A stretch of DNA of 64,000 bases. Source: Salipiger mangrovisoli (lineage in GTDB: Bacteria; Pseudomonadota; Alphaproteobacteria; Rhodobacterales; Rhodobacteraceae). Under the pieces are notes generated by a model that had not been told where the DNA came from, did no database searches, and worked only from the letters and a program-made list of their open reading frames with translations. Below are positions 35,739 through 45,142 of this stretch, in pieces (the first letter of the stretch is position 1; every line of letters starts with the position of its first letter). The translations under genes and the position numbers were made by a program. Location of the stretch: contig NZ_JADFFK010000004.1 of assembly GCF_015223355.1 (NCBI RefSeq), positions 186,001 through 250,000 of the forward strand. Reading direction: 5' to 3'.

Positions 35739-35999
35739 ATGACGGAGAGCCCCATGCAGACGCGCAACAAGGTATTCGAGGATCTCTCGCAACTGATGAC
35801 CAACGCCATGGGCGTGGCGCAGGGCGCGAAGGAAGAGGCCGAAACGGCGATGAAGTCGGTGATCGACCGCTGGCTGGCGGATCGCGACTTCGTGACCCGC
35901 GAGGAATTCGACGCGGTCCGCGCCATGGCGCAGAAAGCCCGCGAAGAAAACGAGGCCCTGAAGGCGCGGCTCGACGCGCTGGAGAAGCGGCAGGGCTGA
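35739..35999 (+). CDS. ubiK: UbiK/BMFP-family accessory protein
   Basis: An 86-residue protein with an N-terminal amphipathic helix ([20 protein letters not shown]) and a C-terminal coiled coil ([17 protein letters not shown]). It matches the BMFP/UbiK family, which helps ubiquinone synthesis and binds membranes. AGGAG lies upstream of ATG 35739; a second ATG at 35754 is also possible. It is convergent with the HlyD-like gene, with a hairpin between. Confidence 0.88.
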   Translation: MTESPMQTRNKVFEDLSQLMTNAMGVAQGAKEEAETAMKSVIDRWLADRDFVTREEFDAVRAMAQKAREENEALKARLDALEKRQG

Positions 36000-36033
36000 C
36001 CCGCGCCGGGCAACCCGCCCGATCCTGAGTTCC

Positions 36034-36058
36034 GGCCCGGGGCGTCCAGCCCCGGGCC
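36034..36058. terminator. Bidirectional hairpin between ubiK and export operon
   Basis: A perfect 10-bp stem GGCCCGGGGC/GCCCCGGGCC with a GTCCA loop in the 73-bp convergent gap. No T-tract. Confidence 0.6.
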
Positions 36059-36072
36059 ACGGCCTGCGCGGC

Positions 36073-37311
36073 TCACCCCGCCTGCCGCTGCGCGACGAGA
36101 CCGCCATCGGACAGATCGGCCGGCGGGTAGAGCACGATCTCGTCATCCTCGGCCAGCCCCTCCAGAACCTGCACCTGCATCCCGTTGCCCTGCCCGAGCG
36201 TCACCGGCACGCGCTGCGCGCGGCCATTCTCGACCCGGAACACGGCCCAGTCCCCGCCTTCGCGGAAGGCGGCGCTTCGCGGGATCTGCAAAGCGGTCTC
36301 GTCTTCCCAGATCACGATCCGCGCCAGCACCCGGTAGCCATGCCCCAGCGCCGCGCGCGCCTCGGCCGGGGCGGTGAAGCGCAGGATGACGCGCACCCGC
36401 TGCTCCTCGACACCCAGCGCCGAGACCTCGGTCGTGCCCAGCGGCGCGATGCGCTCGACCTCGGCCGCCAGCAGCCCCGGCCCGCCCCAGTCGTCGAGCA
36501 TGACGCGCGCGCCCGGCACGACCTGCACCGCGTCCGAGGAGATGAGGTCCACCGCCACCTGCAGGTCCTGCGCGATATTGCCGATCTCCAGCACCGGGGC
36601 CCCGGCGCCAAGCGATGTCTCCGACTCTTCCACCACCCGCAGGATGCGCCCGTCGACCGGCGAGCGAAGCGGAATGTCCGAGGCCCCGACTTCGGCCAGC
36701 GCCTCGGCCAGCCCCTGATCGTCGAAGCCGATGAGCTGCGCCTGCGCGTTGGCCAGTTCCGCCTCGCGCATGGCCACGGCCGCGCGCGCCGTCTCGAGCC
36801 GGGCCTGCGCCGCAAGCGCGGCGGTCCGCGCCTGGTCCAACGCCGCCGTCGAAATCGTGCCCCGCGCCGCCAGCGTGTTCGCACGGTCGTGATCCGAGAC
36901 CGCCAGCTCCACGTCCGCCTGCGCCACGTTGACTTCGGCCTTGGCCTGCAAGAGCGCCGCCTGCGCCGCCGCCACCGCCGCCCGTGCCTGCTCTCGGGTG
37001 CGCAGGTCGAGCACCGAGGGCGCGGCCGGGCGCATGTGCGCCACCACGTCGCCCTGGACCACGTGATCGCCGTCCACCGCCTGCACCCGCAGCAGCCGCC
37101 CCGCGACGGGCGTGGTCACCACATAGACGTCGCGCACTTCGGTCTTGCCCTCCTCGTCGATCGTTACCACCAGCGGCCCGCGCGTCACCCGTCCGAAGTC
37201 CACCAACTCGGGGCGCGGCCAGAAGGCGGCGGCCAGCGCCAGCCCAAGCAGCAGCGCAAGGCCGAGGCCGAGGATCAGCCGGGTGCGATTGCGGGGTCGG
37301 TTCAGAGCCAT
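36073..37311 (-). CDS. HlyD/MacA-like periplasmic adaptor
   Basis: A 412-residue membrane-fusion protein anchored by one N-terminal segment (residues 11-28). The barrel-sandwich part has [20 protein letters not shown] then [17 protein letters not shown]. The hairpin at about 100-205 is Ala/Gln/Glu-rich coiled coil. [20 protein letters not shown] returns to the lipoyl half near 212. It should link the ABC permease to an outer-membrane channel. ATG 37311 lies 4 bp after the permease stop. Last gene of the export operon. Confidence 0.9.
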   Translation of the reverse strand: MALNRPRNRTRLILGLGLALLLGLALAAAFWPRPELVDFGRVTRGPLVVTIDEEGKTEVRDVYVVTTPVAGRLLRVQAVDGDHVVQGDVVAHMRPAAPSVLDLRTREQARAAVAAAQAALLQAKAEVNVAQADVELAVSDHDRANTLAARGTISTAALDQARTAALAAQARLETARAAVAMREAELANAQAQLIGFDDQGLAEALAEVGASDIPLRSPVDGRILRVVEESETSLGAGAPVLEIGNIAQDLQVAVDLISSDAVQVVPGARVMLDDWGGPGLLAAEVERIAPLGTTEVSALGVEEQRVRVILRFTAPAEARAALGHGYRVLARIVIWEDETALQIPRSAAFREGGDWAVFRVENGRAQRVPVTLGQGNGMQVQVLEGLAEDDEIVLYPPADLSDGGLVAQRQAG

Positions 37312-37315
37312 GTGA

Positions 37316-39676
37316 TCAATCCCGTGTCTTGAGCGCCGCGACCAGATCGGCGCGGTCGACATCGCGTTTCACCAGCAATCCCGACAGCACCGCGCCCGAG
37401 ATCACCACCAGGGCGGCGAACCCGAAGGCGGCGGGCCGGAACACCACCGTGATCGTGTAGAGGTCAGACGAATAGGCAGCGGCCAGCAGATGCGCGATGC
37501 CCCAGCCGAGCAGCGCGCCGCAGGGCAGCGCCAGCAGCGTCACCAGCCCCAGCTCGCCGAGCAGCACGTAGGCGGCCTCTCCCTTGGAGAAGCCGATGAC
37601 CCGCAGGCTGGCGAGGTCGTGCGCACGTTCGGCCAATGCGATGCGGGCGGCGTTGTAGATGATGCCGAAGGTGATGGTGAAGGCCACCGCCGCCATGATG
37701 AAGCGCGTCGCCCCTGTGCCCTGGTTCATCACCCGCTCGAAAGCGTCGCGTGCCTCGGACTTGAGGCTGACGCCCGCCACCACGGGCATGTCGCGCAGCC
37801 AGATCTGCACCGCCTCTGATCGCGCCGGATCGAGCCGCAGGGCAGCGCCGGAAATGCGGCCCGGTTCGAAGAGGGCCCGATCCAGCGCCTCGAGCGCCAT
37901 GTAGGCCGGCGCGCCCAGCACGGTCTCCGACACGCCGGTGACCGGCAAGTGCAGCACCGGCTGCGTGCCCTCGCGCACCTCGACGGTCAGCACGTCCCCG
38001 GCCCGCGCCTTCAGCTTGCCGGCCAATGCCGAGCTCAGCACCAACCCCGGCCCGTCGAGATCGATGGCCATGAAGGCAGGGGTCAGGGCACGTGCCAGTT
38101 CCGGCCGGGGCGGCAGCCCGGTGATCGAGCCGCGGTGGGTCAGGCGGCCATTGCGCAGGACCACCGGCACGGACCGCGTGCCCTCGGCCCGCAGCACACC
38201 GGGGTGGCGCACCAGCTCCAGCAGGGTCTTCTGCGACACCGGATGGGTGAACGTCACGCTCGCGTCAGAGCGATCGAGCACGTCGAAACTGAGCGCCACC
38301 GCCTGGTTGAACCCGGCGTGGATGGTCAGCATCCCCACCGAGAGCCCCATGCCGAAGGTGATCCCGACGATGGCCCCCAGCATCCGGAACGGCGTGCGGG
38401 TAAAGCGGCGCAGCACCATCCGCGTGGGTTGATCGAGACGGCTGACTGCCCGCGCCCAGCGGCCAGCGCCGCGGTAATCGGCCGGCGCGGGCGGGCGCAT
38501 CGCCTCGGCTGGCTGCAGGCCGAAGATGCGACGCAGCACCACCGCGCCGCCCGCCGCCGCCGCCAACACACTCACCCCCAGTCCCAGCGCCAGCGCGCCC
38601 GGGTCGAGCCGGAAGACGAGGAAGGGAAACTTGTAAAAATGCAGGTAGAGCTGCACCATCGCCCGCCCGCTCAGGATGCCGAGCAGCGCGCCCAGCAACG
38701 CGCCCGCCACGGCGATCGCCAGCACCAGCTTGAGGTAATGCCCGCCGATCTCGGCGCCACGGTAGCCAAAGGCCTTGAGCAGGCCGATCTCCTCGCGCTC
38801 GGCCTGCACCATGCGGGCGATCACGATATTGAGCAGAAACGCCGCGATACCTAGGAAGACCGGCGGGATCGCGGCCGCCGTGTCGCGCAGCCCGCTGATC
38901 TCTTCCGAGACGAAGCGGTGCGAAAATTGGTCCTCGCGGTCATAGGCCCCTGCCCCGCCCCAGGGCTTCAGCACCCGGTCGAGCACCGAAATCACGCCGC
39001 GCGGATCGCTGCCGCGGCTGAGCATGACAAGGAACTCGGAATAGGCCCCCTTCATGTCGAAGGCCGCGGCGAGCGCCTCGCGTGACATCCACAGCACCGC
39101 GAAACGCGCGTCATCCGGCACCATCTCTCCGGGCGCGGCGGCGTAGAGAAACTCCGGAGACCGGGCAAGCCCGGTGATCCGCAGGCTGCGCCGCACGCCG
39201 TTCATCACCACCTGAAGGCGGTCTCCCGGCCGCAGCCCATGCGCGGTCGCGAAGGTGTCCAGCAGCACGACCTCCTCTGGCGCGCCGGCTTCGAAGAGCC
39301 GCCCCTTCTGCAGACGGATGGCATTGAGCGCGGGCTCGGCATCATCGGGCAGGGACAGCGCCTGCGCCGCCACCGGCACCGACCGACCCGGTATCTCGAT
39401 CCGAGCGGCGCCCGAGATGCGGCCCTCGGCCCACGCCACGCCGGGCAACGCGGCGACCTGATGCAGCACATGCGCCGGGGCGCGAGTGACCGGGGCGAAG
39501 ACCTCGGCGAAACGGTAGCGCTCGTAATAGCCGCGGCGGGTCTCGTCCAGCGTGACCACCAGCCCCGCCATCATCACCTGCATCATCACGCCCAGCGCCA
39601 TGACCAAGGCTATCGCCGCCGCCTGCCCCTTCATCCGCCACAGATCGCGGGTGAGCTTGCGGTCGAGCGTGCTCAT
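37316..39676 (-). CDS. FtsX/MacB-like ABC transporter permease
   Basis: A 786-residue protein with two FtsX-like permease repeats and two periplasmic MacB-type regions. Membrane segments appear at about 19-40, 265-285, 315-345, 365-390, then 430-450 and three more near 650-770. EREEIGLLKAFGYRGAEIGGHYLKL and AERAHDLASLRVIGFSKGEAAYVLL are the two coupling loops contacting the ATPase. The arrangement fits a mechanotransmission-type exporter of peptides, lipids or drugs. It is encoded between its ATPase and adaptor with 4-bp gaps. Confidence 0.9.
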   Translation of the reverse strand: MSTLDRKLTRDLWRMKGQAAAIALVMALGVMMQVMMAGLVVTLDETRRGYYERYRFAEVFAPVTRAPAHVLHQVAALPGVAWAEGRISGAARIEIPGRSVPVAAQALSLPDDAEPALNAIRLQKGRLFEAGAPEEVVLLDTFATAHGLRPGDRLQVVMNGVRRSLRITGLARSPEFLYAAAPGEMVPDDARFAVLWMSREALAAAFDMKGAYSEFLVMLSRGSDPRGVISVLDRVLKPWGGAGAYDREDQFSHRFVSEEISGLRDTAAAIPPVFLGIAAFLLNIVIARMVQAEREEIGLLKAFGYRGAEIGGHYLKLVLAIAVAGALLGALLGILSGRAMVQLYLHFYKFPFLVFRLDPGALALGLGVSVLAAAAGGAVVLRRIFGLQPAEAMRPPAPADYRGAGRWARAVSRLDQPTRMVLRRFTRTPFRMLGAIVGITFGMGLSVGMLTIHAGFNQAVALSFDVLDRSDASVTFTHPVSQKTLLELVRHPGVLRAEGTRSVPVVLRNGRLTHRGSITGLPPRPELARALTPAFMAIDLDGPGLVLSSALAGKLKARAGDVLTVEVREGTQPVLHLPVTGVSETVLGAPAYMALEALDRALFEPGRISGAALRLDPARSEAVQIWLRDMPVVAGVSLKSEARDAFERVMNQGTGATRFIMAAVAFTITFGIIYNAARIALAERAHDLASLRVIGFSKGEAAYVLLGELGLVTLLALPCGALLGWGIAHLLAAAYSSDLYTITVVFRPAAFGFAALVVISGAVLSGLLVKRDVDRADLVAALKTRD

Positions 39677-39680
39677 GCGC

Positions 39681-40418
39681 TCACCATTCGATCTCGGTCG
39701 CGGCACGCGGCGCGGCGTTGACGTCGACCGAGCGGATCTCGCCATCCGTGAAACGGATCACCCGGTCCGCCATCTCGGCGGTGGCGGCGGCATGGGTGAC
39801 GATCATCACCGTGGTCCCGAGGCTGCGATTGAGCTGCTGCAAGACTCCCAGAACCTCGCGCCCCGTGGCGCTGTCAAGCGCCCCGGTCGGCTCGTCACAG
39901 AGCAACACGTCAGGGCGCTTGGCCACGGCGCGGGCGATGGCGACGCGCTGTTGCTCGCCGCCCGAGAGCTGGCTGGGAAAGTGATCCTTGCGCGCAGCCA
40001 GTCCAACCAGCGCCAGCGCCTCTGCCGGGGTCATCGGGTCGCGCGCGATCTCGGTCACCAGCGCGACGTTCTCCTCGGCGGTCAGCGAGGGCATGAGGTT
40101 GTAGAACTGGAAGACAAAGCCGAGATTGTCGCGCCGGTAGCGGGTGAGCGCCCGGTCGGACATGGTGGTCAGCTCTTCACCACGGAACCACGCGCGGCCG
40201 GCGCTCGGTCGGTCGAGCCCGCCGAGGATGTTCAGCAAGGTCGACTTTCCGCTGCCCGAGGGGCCGAGCAGCACGGTGATCTCGCCGGGTGGCAAGTCGA
40301 GATCGACGCCACGCAACGCCTGCACGGCGGACGCCCCGGTGCCATAGACACGGGTGAGCCTTTCGACACGGTATATGGGCGGTGGTTGCGACACGGGGGC
40401 ACCCTCCTCTGCCGCCAA
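39681..40418 (-). CDS. MacB/LolD-type ABC transporter ATP-binding protein
   Basis: A 245-residue ATPase. Walker [21 protein letters not shown] lies near residue 52, the Q-loop in [10 protein letters not shown], the signature [15 protein letters not shown] near 150, Walker [15 protein letters not shown] near 170 and the H-loop in IVTHAAA. The pattern belongs to the LolD/MacB/FtsE group. First gene of the ATPase-permease-adaptor operon. No outer-membrane partner is encoded here. Confidence 0.93.
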   Translation of the reverse strand: MAAEEGAPVSQPPPIYRVERLTRVYGTGASAVQALRGVDLDLPPGEITVLLGPSGSGKSTLLNILGGLDRPSAGRAWFRGEELTTMSDRALTRYRRDNLGFVFQFYNLMPSLTAEENVALVTEIARDPMTPAEALALVGLAARKDHFPSQLSGGEQQRVAIARAVAKRPDVLLCDEPTGALDSATGREVLGVLQQLNRSLGTTVMIVTHAAATAEMADRVIRFTDGEIRSVDVNAAPRAATEIEW

Positions 40419-40468
40419 CCCTAGGGCAGGTCCGCGGCGGCTGTCTTGAGGCGGATCAAATTCCCCTC

Positions 40469-41356
40469 TCAGCCGGGCCGCGCCAAACCCTTCGCTTCGT
40501 CGAGCAGCGCCTGGAGAACCGGCGTATAGGGTTCCTGCCAGGGCGCGATCAGCCCGACCTCATGCGCGCGGCTGTCGGTGGCCAGCGGCACCAGCGACAG
40601 CGCCTTGCCCTCTGCCAGGAAGCGCGCGAGGTCGGTCGGCAGGATGGTCACCCAGTCGCCGGTCAGCACGTTGCTCACCAGCACCACGGTCGAATTCGAC
40701 TCGATCGCCGAGACGGGCGTGACGCCAGCCTCCATGAACTGCCGATTGATGATCCGGCGGTTCTGCATCTCGGGGGTCAGCAGGCAAAGTTTCAGGCTGC
40801 CAAGATCCGCCCAGTCCAGCTTATCTCGTCCCGCCAAGGGGTGATCGGCCCGGCACACCAACTGATAGGCCTCGCGGTAGAGCGGACGTGTCGTGACCCG
40901 TCCCAGCGGTTCGTTGTCCAGATAGGATATGCCCGCGTCGATCTCGAGATCATCGAGCATCGTCAGGATATCCGCCGAGGCGCGCGACAACACCGTGAAG
41001 GTGACGCGGGGATGGCGCTCGTTGAAGCGCGCGGCCAGCGTCGAGGCCCAGGTCAGCGCCGTGGGGATCACCGCCAGGCGTAGATGCCCTGCCAGCCCTT
41101 CGCGCGAGGCGCGCATCTCGTCGCGCAGCCGCCGCGTGTCGCCGACGATCTGCCGCGCCCAGACGAGCGCACGCTGGCCCTCGGGGGTCAGCCCCCCGAA
41201 GCGCGAGCCGCGCTGCACCAGCTTGACGCCGAGCTGCTCCTCGAGCTGGCGTATGCCGGTGGAAAGCGTCGGCTGGGTGATGCCGAGACTGAGGGCCGCC
41301 CGTCCAAAATGCTTCTCCCGCGCCAGGGCAATGAACATTTCCAACTTGGCGATCAT
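40469..41356 (-). CDS. LysR-family transcriptional regulator
   Basis: A 295-residue regulator. The N-terminal winged helix ([20 protein letters not shown], then [20 protein letters not shown]) is followed by a periplasmic-binding-like effector domain from about residue 88. In relatives this N-terminal variant is often found next to formate dehydrogenase genes, but none is present within the window. Its neighbours here are an export operon and tRNA-Arg. The inducer is unknown. Confidence 0.9.
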   Translation of the reverse strand: MIAKLEMFIALAREKHFGRAALSLGITQPTLSTGIRQLEEQLGVKLVQRGSRFGGLTPEGQRALVWARQIVGDTRRLRDEMRASREGLAGHLRLAVIPTALTWASTLAARFNERHPRVTFTVLSRASADILTMLDDLEIDAGISYLDNEPLGRVTTRPLYREAYQLVCRADHPLAGRDKLDWADLGSLKLCLLTPEMQNRRIINRQFMEAGVTPVSAIESNSTVVLVSNVLTGDWVTILPTDLARFLAEGKALSLVPLATDSRAHEVGLIAPWQEPYTPVLQALLDEAKGLARPG

Positions 41357-41451
41357 CTTGACCTATCGAACTTCATGATTTCGATCATGATCACCTTTCA
41401 AAGCGCTTTGCGCAATGCGAGCGTCTCAGGGCTGCGAAAGAAACGAAGGGA

Positions 41452-41528
41452 TGGTGATCCCGACAGGATTCGAACCTGTAACCTGCCCCTTAGGAGGGGG
41501 CTGCTCTATCCAGTTGAGCCACGGGACC
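41452..41528 (-). tRNA. tRNA-Arg (anticodon CCT)
   Basis: A 77-nt cloverleaf on the minus strand with acceptor arms GGTCCCG/CGGGATC, a TTCGAATCC T-loop region, anticodon loop TCCTAA inside a CCCC/GGGG stem, and an encoded CCA. No integrase or attachment repeat was seen next to it. Confidence 0.96.
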
Positions 41529-41662
41529 TTCCGCCCTCCCTTAGCGCGGGTCCGCTCCGTTGTCACCCATCAAGCGGAAATTCCTCCGCGTGGCCGCTTG
41601 TGCTTGTATGCCCCGACAGAAAGGCTAACATTCAGGTATTTAGTACTCTGGAGGAGCCTCCC

Positions 41663-42685
41663 GTGGCCGACACCGATCCCCGCCCCCTCACCCTCAGAGA
41701 CGTCTCCGAAGCCTCTGGCGTATCCGAGATGACCGTGAGCCGGGTGCTGCGCAACCGCGGGGACGTCTCCGAAGCGACGCGGGCCAAGGTGCTCGAAGCC
41801 GCCAAGACGCTCGGCTACGTCCCCAACAAGATCGCCGGCGCGCTTGCCAGCCAGCGGGTGAACCTCGTTGCGGTGATCATTCCGTCGATGCGCAACATGG
41901 TGTTCCCCGAAGTGATGGCCGGCATCGCTTCGGTGCTTGAGGACACCGAGCTGCAGCCGGTGGTCGGCATCACCGACTACCTGCCCGAAAAGGAAGAGCG
42001 GGTGCTCTACGAGATGCTGTCCTGGCGTCCTTCCGGCGTGATCATCGCCGGGCTGGAGCATACCGAGGCTGCCAAGGCGATGATGAAGGCCAGCGGCATT
42101 CCGGTGGTCGAGATCATGGATATCGACGGCACCCCGGTGGATTGCGCCGTGGGTATTTCGCACCGCCGCGCCGGGCGCGAAATGGCCAAGGCGATCCTGC
42201 GCGCCGGATACCAGAAGATCGGCTTCCTCGGCACCAAGATGCCGCTCGACCATCGCGCGCGCAAGCGCTTCGAGGGGTTTACCGAGGCGCTGGCCAAGAG
42301 CGGCGTCGAGGTGGTGGACCAGGAGTTTTACTCGGGCGGCTCGGCGCTCAAGAAGGGCCGCGAGATGACCCAGGCCATCCTCGAGCGCGAGCCCGAGATC
42401 GATTTTCTCTACTACTCCAACGACATGATCGGCGCAGGCGGGCTGCTCTACCTGATGGAACAGGGCCGCGATATTCCCGGCGAGATCGGTCTGGCCGGGT
42501 TCAACGGGGTCGAGCTGCTGCAGGGGCTGCCGCGCCAGTTGGCCACGATGGACGCGCATCGGGCCGAGATCGGACGCAAGGCGGCACAGATCATCGCCTC
42601 GCGCGTCGAAAACCCCGAGGCGGAATACGAGCGAATTGTCGAGCTGACCCCCAAGATCGCTTACGGCGACACGCTGCGCCGCTGA
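41663..42685 (+). CDS. LacI-family transcriptional regulator (GntR-repressor-like)
   Basis: A 340-residue repressor. The N-terminal HTH is TLRDVSEASGVSEMTVSRVL (residues 9-28), followed by the hinge KTLGYVPNKIAGALAS. The sugar-binding domain has PSMRNMVFPEVMAGI and a C-terminal FLYYSNDMIGAGGLLYLMEQ. These resemble gluconate-type repressors of the LacI family. GTG 41663 has GGAGGAG upstream; the longer open frame runs across tRNA-Arg and is rejected. No sugar operon lies nearby. Confidence 0.92.
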   Translation: MADTDPRPLTLRDVSEASGVSEMTVSRVLRNRGDVSEATRAKVLEAAKTLGYVPNKIAGALASQRVNLVAVIIPSMRNMVFPEVMAGIASVLEDTELQPVVGITDYLPEKEERVLYEMLSWRPSGVIIAGLEHTEAAKAMMKASGIPVVEIMDIDGTPVDCAVGISHRRAGREMAKAILRAGYQKIGFLGTKMPLDHRARKRFEGFTEALAKSGVEVVDQEFYSGGSALKKGREMTQAILEREPEIDFLYYSNDMIGAGGLLYLMEQGRDIPGEIGLAGFNGVELLQGLPRQLATMDAHRAEIGRKAAQIIASRVENPEAEYERIVELTPKIAYGDTLRR

Positions 42686-42690
42686 CCCCG

Positions 42691-43422
42691 TCAGAGCAGC
42701 GGGCGCACCGAAGGCTCCTCGGTTTCGGCCATGGCCAGTTCGGCCATGCCGTCGAGGTCGCTGATGTGCAGCTCGCCCTCGCTCCATTCGGCCAGCCCGC
42801 GCGCGCGGAGCCGGGCCAGGGTCTTGTTGGTGTGCACCAACGACAGACCAAGCGCATCCGCCAGATCCTGCTGGCGGTAGGGCAGAGGCACCCGCGCGCC
42901 CTGCCCGATCCCCATCTCGGCAAGCCGGCGGTAGATCTTGAGCAGCGCCCAGGCGACCCGCTCCGCCGCGTCGCGCTGGCCAACTGTCGCCAGCGTCTCG
43001 CCCAGGAAATGCTCCTCGGAGGCGGCGATCCATGTCACATCATAGGCCAAGGATGGCTGCTTGCGGTAAAGCATCCAAAGGTCGGCTCGGTTGAAGACGC
43101 ACAGGCGCATGGCGCTGGTCGCCTGAACCGAGTGTTTCATCTCGCCCAGAAGACCGGCCTGAAGCCCTGTCAGATCGCCGGGCAGCAGGAAATTGATCAC
43201 CTGCCGGCGGCCATTTTCGAGCGTCTTGTAACGTAGACCCATACCCTCGAGAACGGTGAAGATTTGCGGTGAATTCGCCCCTTCGATCAGTAGATGGGTG
43301 CCTGGATCAACGCTCAGTTCCCCCACCTTGAACCTTTCCATGAAGGTCAGTTCCTCCTCCTCGAAGGCGCGGAATAGGGATTTTCGGCGCAGCGGGCAGC
43401 TCTTGCAGGAAATCTGTCGCAT
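42691..43422 (-). CDS. Crp/Fnr-family transcriptional regulator
   Basis: A 243-residue regulator with a cNMP-fold domain (about residues 30-140, INFLLPGDLTGLQAGLL) and a C-terminal winged helix (YRQQDLADALGLSLVHTNKT at about 183-202). C6-x2-C9 at the N-terminus and C108 recall FNR cluster ligands, but the third N-terminal cysteine is missing, so a normal FNR 4Fe-4S cluster is not expected. The signal is unknown. It is divergent from the pseudo-receiver gene and convergent with the LacI gene. Confidence 0.9.
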   Translation of the reverse strand: MRQISCKSCPLRRKSLFRAFEEEELTFMERFKVGELSVDPGTHLLIEGANSPQIFTVLEGMGLRYKTLENGRRQVINFLLPGDLTGLQAGLLGEMKHSVQATSAMRLCVFNRADLWMLYRKQPSLAYDVTWIAASEEHFLGETLATVGQRDAAERVAWALLKIYRRLAEMGIGQGARVPLPYRQQDLADALGLSLVHTNKTLARLRARGLAEWSEGELHISDLDGMAELAMAETEEPSVRPLL

Positions 43423-43499
43423 CTCGGGCTCCTATGTCACAGATTAATGCGCCCCGCCTCGATTGGTTCCAGTTTACGCGCAGCGAGAGGAGACTGCGC

Positions 43500-43874
43500 A
43501 TGATTCCCGATGATACGCCCGCCTCAGGGCCGGGGTTTCTCGTGCTGCTGAACGATCCCTTCGTGGCCGAAGACGTTGTACGCAGCATTTCCGAACATGA
43601 TCCCACGGCGCGCGTGGTTTGCGCCGAGAGCCCCGAGGCAGCCCTGTTGCTGGTGCAGTCAGGGGGGCAGATCGCGGTTGCGCTGCTCCAGATGGCCCCG
43701 GAGGACGTGCCGCGCAGCGCGCTCGGACGATGGCTTCACGCCGCCGGTACGCGCATCGCGCTGGCCGGAGACGCGGCAGAGCAACAGGGCGAGAAATGCG
43801 CCTACGAGGTGCTGCAACGCCCGTTCAACAGTGCCGCGCTGCTTCAGACCCTAAGCCGGGCGCGCAGCGCCTGA
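43500..43874 (+). CDS. Degenerate response-regulator receiver-like protein
   Basis: A 124-residue protein that seems to follow the receiver fold (FLVLLNDPFVAEDVVRSI, then RVVCAESPEAALLLVQSG). The phosphorylation Asp is replaced in AVALLQMAPED, where Gln stands in place of Asp. The usual K-P-F is R-P-F in VLQRPFNSAALLQTL. It is therefore probably a phosphorylation-independent pseudo-receiver. ATG 43500 has AGGAG 7 nt upstream, which I prefer to the ATG at 43434. It is divergent from a Crp/Fnr gene. Confidence 0.65.
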   Translation: MIPDDTPASGPGFLVLLNDPFVAEDVVRSISEHDPTARVVCAESPEAALLLVQSGGQIAVALLQMAPEDVPRSALGRWLHAAGTRIALAGDAAEQQGEKCAYEVLQRPFNSAALLQTLSRARSA

Positions 43875-44043
43875 ACCGTCGTGGCGCCTGTCGGCGCGGG
43901 TAAGCCTCGAGCGTGTCACGGTCCCGTCATGCGGCTGTCACGCACGCCAAGTAGGACTGGGCCTGTTCTTGATGAGTGCCGTGGTCACCAGGCGGAATTT
44001 CCCGCGCACCCCCGGTCAGAAAAATCAGTGATTTAATGAAGAA

Positions 44044-44068
44044 GGGGGTGGCACTTGGCGCCACCCCC
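44044..44068. terminator. Hairpin terminator after the ABC importer operon
   Basis: GGGGGTGGC, 7-nt loop, GCCACCCCC. It lies 26 bp beyond the substrate-binding protein stop, with TTCTT on the minus strand and GTTTTCTT on the plus strand, so it can work in both directions. Confidence 0.8.
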
Positions 44069-44094
44069 GTTTTCTTACCTGCGATGCGGATCGC

Positions 44095-45087
44095 TTACTT
44101 CAGCGCCTCGTCGGTGATCGCGTGGGTCCAGGCGGCCTCGCCCGGGTCCTTGGTGATCACCGGATCAGCGCCGGCACTCAGCAGAACCTCGACGGTGCGG
44201 GTGAAATCGGCAGGGTCCAGCGCGCCGTTCGAGCCGGCGGTCAGCTTGGCGATCTCGCCCATCATGCGCTTCTGGTGCTCTTCGGTCTGGGCGCCGGTCT
44301 CGTCGTTCTCGAGCACGATCTCGGCCGCCTCGTCCGGGTTCTCCTCGGCGTATTTCCAGCCCTTCATCGAGGCCCGCACGAAGCGCACCAGCTTTTCGGT
44401 CATCGCGGGATCGGCGAGATTCTCCTCGGTGGTGTAGAGACCGTCCTCGAGCGTCGCGATGCCCTCGTCCTGGTACTTGAAGACCACCAGGTCCTCGGGC
44501 GTCAGCCCCGCGTCGATCACCTGCCAGTACTCGTTGTAGGTCATGGTGGTGGCGCATTCGACCTGCTTCTGCAGCAGCGGATCGACGTTGAAGTTGATCT
44601 TCTGGATGGTCACCCCGCCCTCGGATCCGTCGGTCGCGTAGCCGAGTTTCGACATCCACGAATAGAGCGGCAGCTCGTTGCCGAAGAACCAGGTGCCCAG
44701 CGTGTGGCCGGGGAAGTCGGCGGGGCTCTCGATGCCGTGCTCCTTGAGGCAGGTCAGCATCAGCCCCGAGGACCTGAAGGGCTGCGCGATGTTGACGATC
44801 GGCGCGCCGTTCTCGCGCGCGGCCAGTGCCGAGGGCAGCCAGTCGACCATCACGTCGGCGCCGCCTCCGAGCAGCACCTGCACGGGCGCGATGTCCGGCC
44901 CGCCCGGCTTGATCGTCACGTCGAGGTCTTCCTCCTCGTAGAAGCCCTTCTCGGCGGCCACGTAATAGCCGGCGAACTGCGCCTGGGTCACCCACTTGAG
45001 CTGCAGCGTCAGCTCGTCCGCAGCCTGTGCGCCGCCCGCCGCGAGCAGCATCGCCGAGGCGATCCCCCATCCGGTAAACTTGGTCAT
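44095..45087 (-). CDS. ABC importer substrate-binding protein, NMT1/THI5-like
   Basis: A 330-residue periplasmic binding protein with a signal peptide (IASAMLLAAGGAQAA, cleavage near residue 23). LQLKWVTQAQFAGYYVAAEK then GFYEEEDLDVTIKPGG is the NMT1/THI5 family opening, seen in proteins binding pyrimidine precursors and related heterocycles. AGGAGAG lies upstream of ATG 45087. It is the last gene of the pyrimidine locus. Uracil, thymine, dihydropyrimidines or hydantoins are plausible ligands (inference). Confidence 0.9.
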   Translation of the reverse strand: MTKFTGWGIASAMLLAAGGAQAADELTLQLKWVTQAQFAGYYVAAEKGFYEEEDLDVTIKPGGPDIAPVQVLLGGGADVMVDWLPSALAARENGAPIVNIAQPFRSSGLMLTCLKEHGIESPADFPGHTLGTWFFGNELPLYSWMSKLGYATDGSEGGVTIQKINFNVDPLLQKQVECATTMTYNEYWQVIDAGLTPEDLVVFKYQDEGIATLEDGLYTTEENLADPAMTEKLVRFVRASMKGWKYAEENPDEAAEIVLENDETGAQTEEHQKRMMGEIAKLTAGSNGALDPADFTRTVEVLLSAGADPVITKDPGEAAWTHAITDEALK

Positions 45088-45142
45088 CACTCTCTCCTGT
45101 TGCATTGCGCGTTTCTTTGTCTTTTCACCGCAGTCTGATGTT

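Noticed and set aside
33711-36146. Apparent 811-residue fusion upstream of the MidA-like methyltransferase
   Set aside because: The added N-terminal part is a different frame of lgt; midA starts at 34775 with a 4-nt overlap with the lgt stop.
41452-41528. Possible integration site at tRNA-Arg
   Set aside because: No integrase gene, no direct repeat of the tRNA 3' end and no change in base composition next to it.
41084-41662. N-terminal extension of the LacI regulator
   Set aside because: It crosses tRNA-Arg and part of the LysR gene; GTG 41663 has a strong ribosome site.
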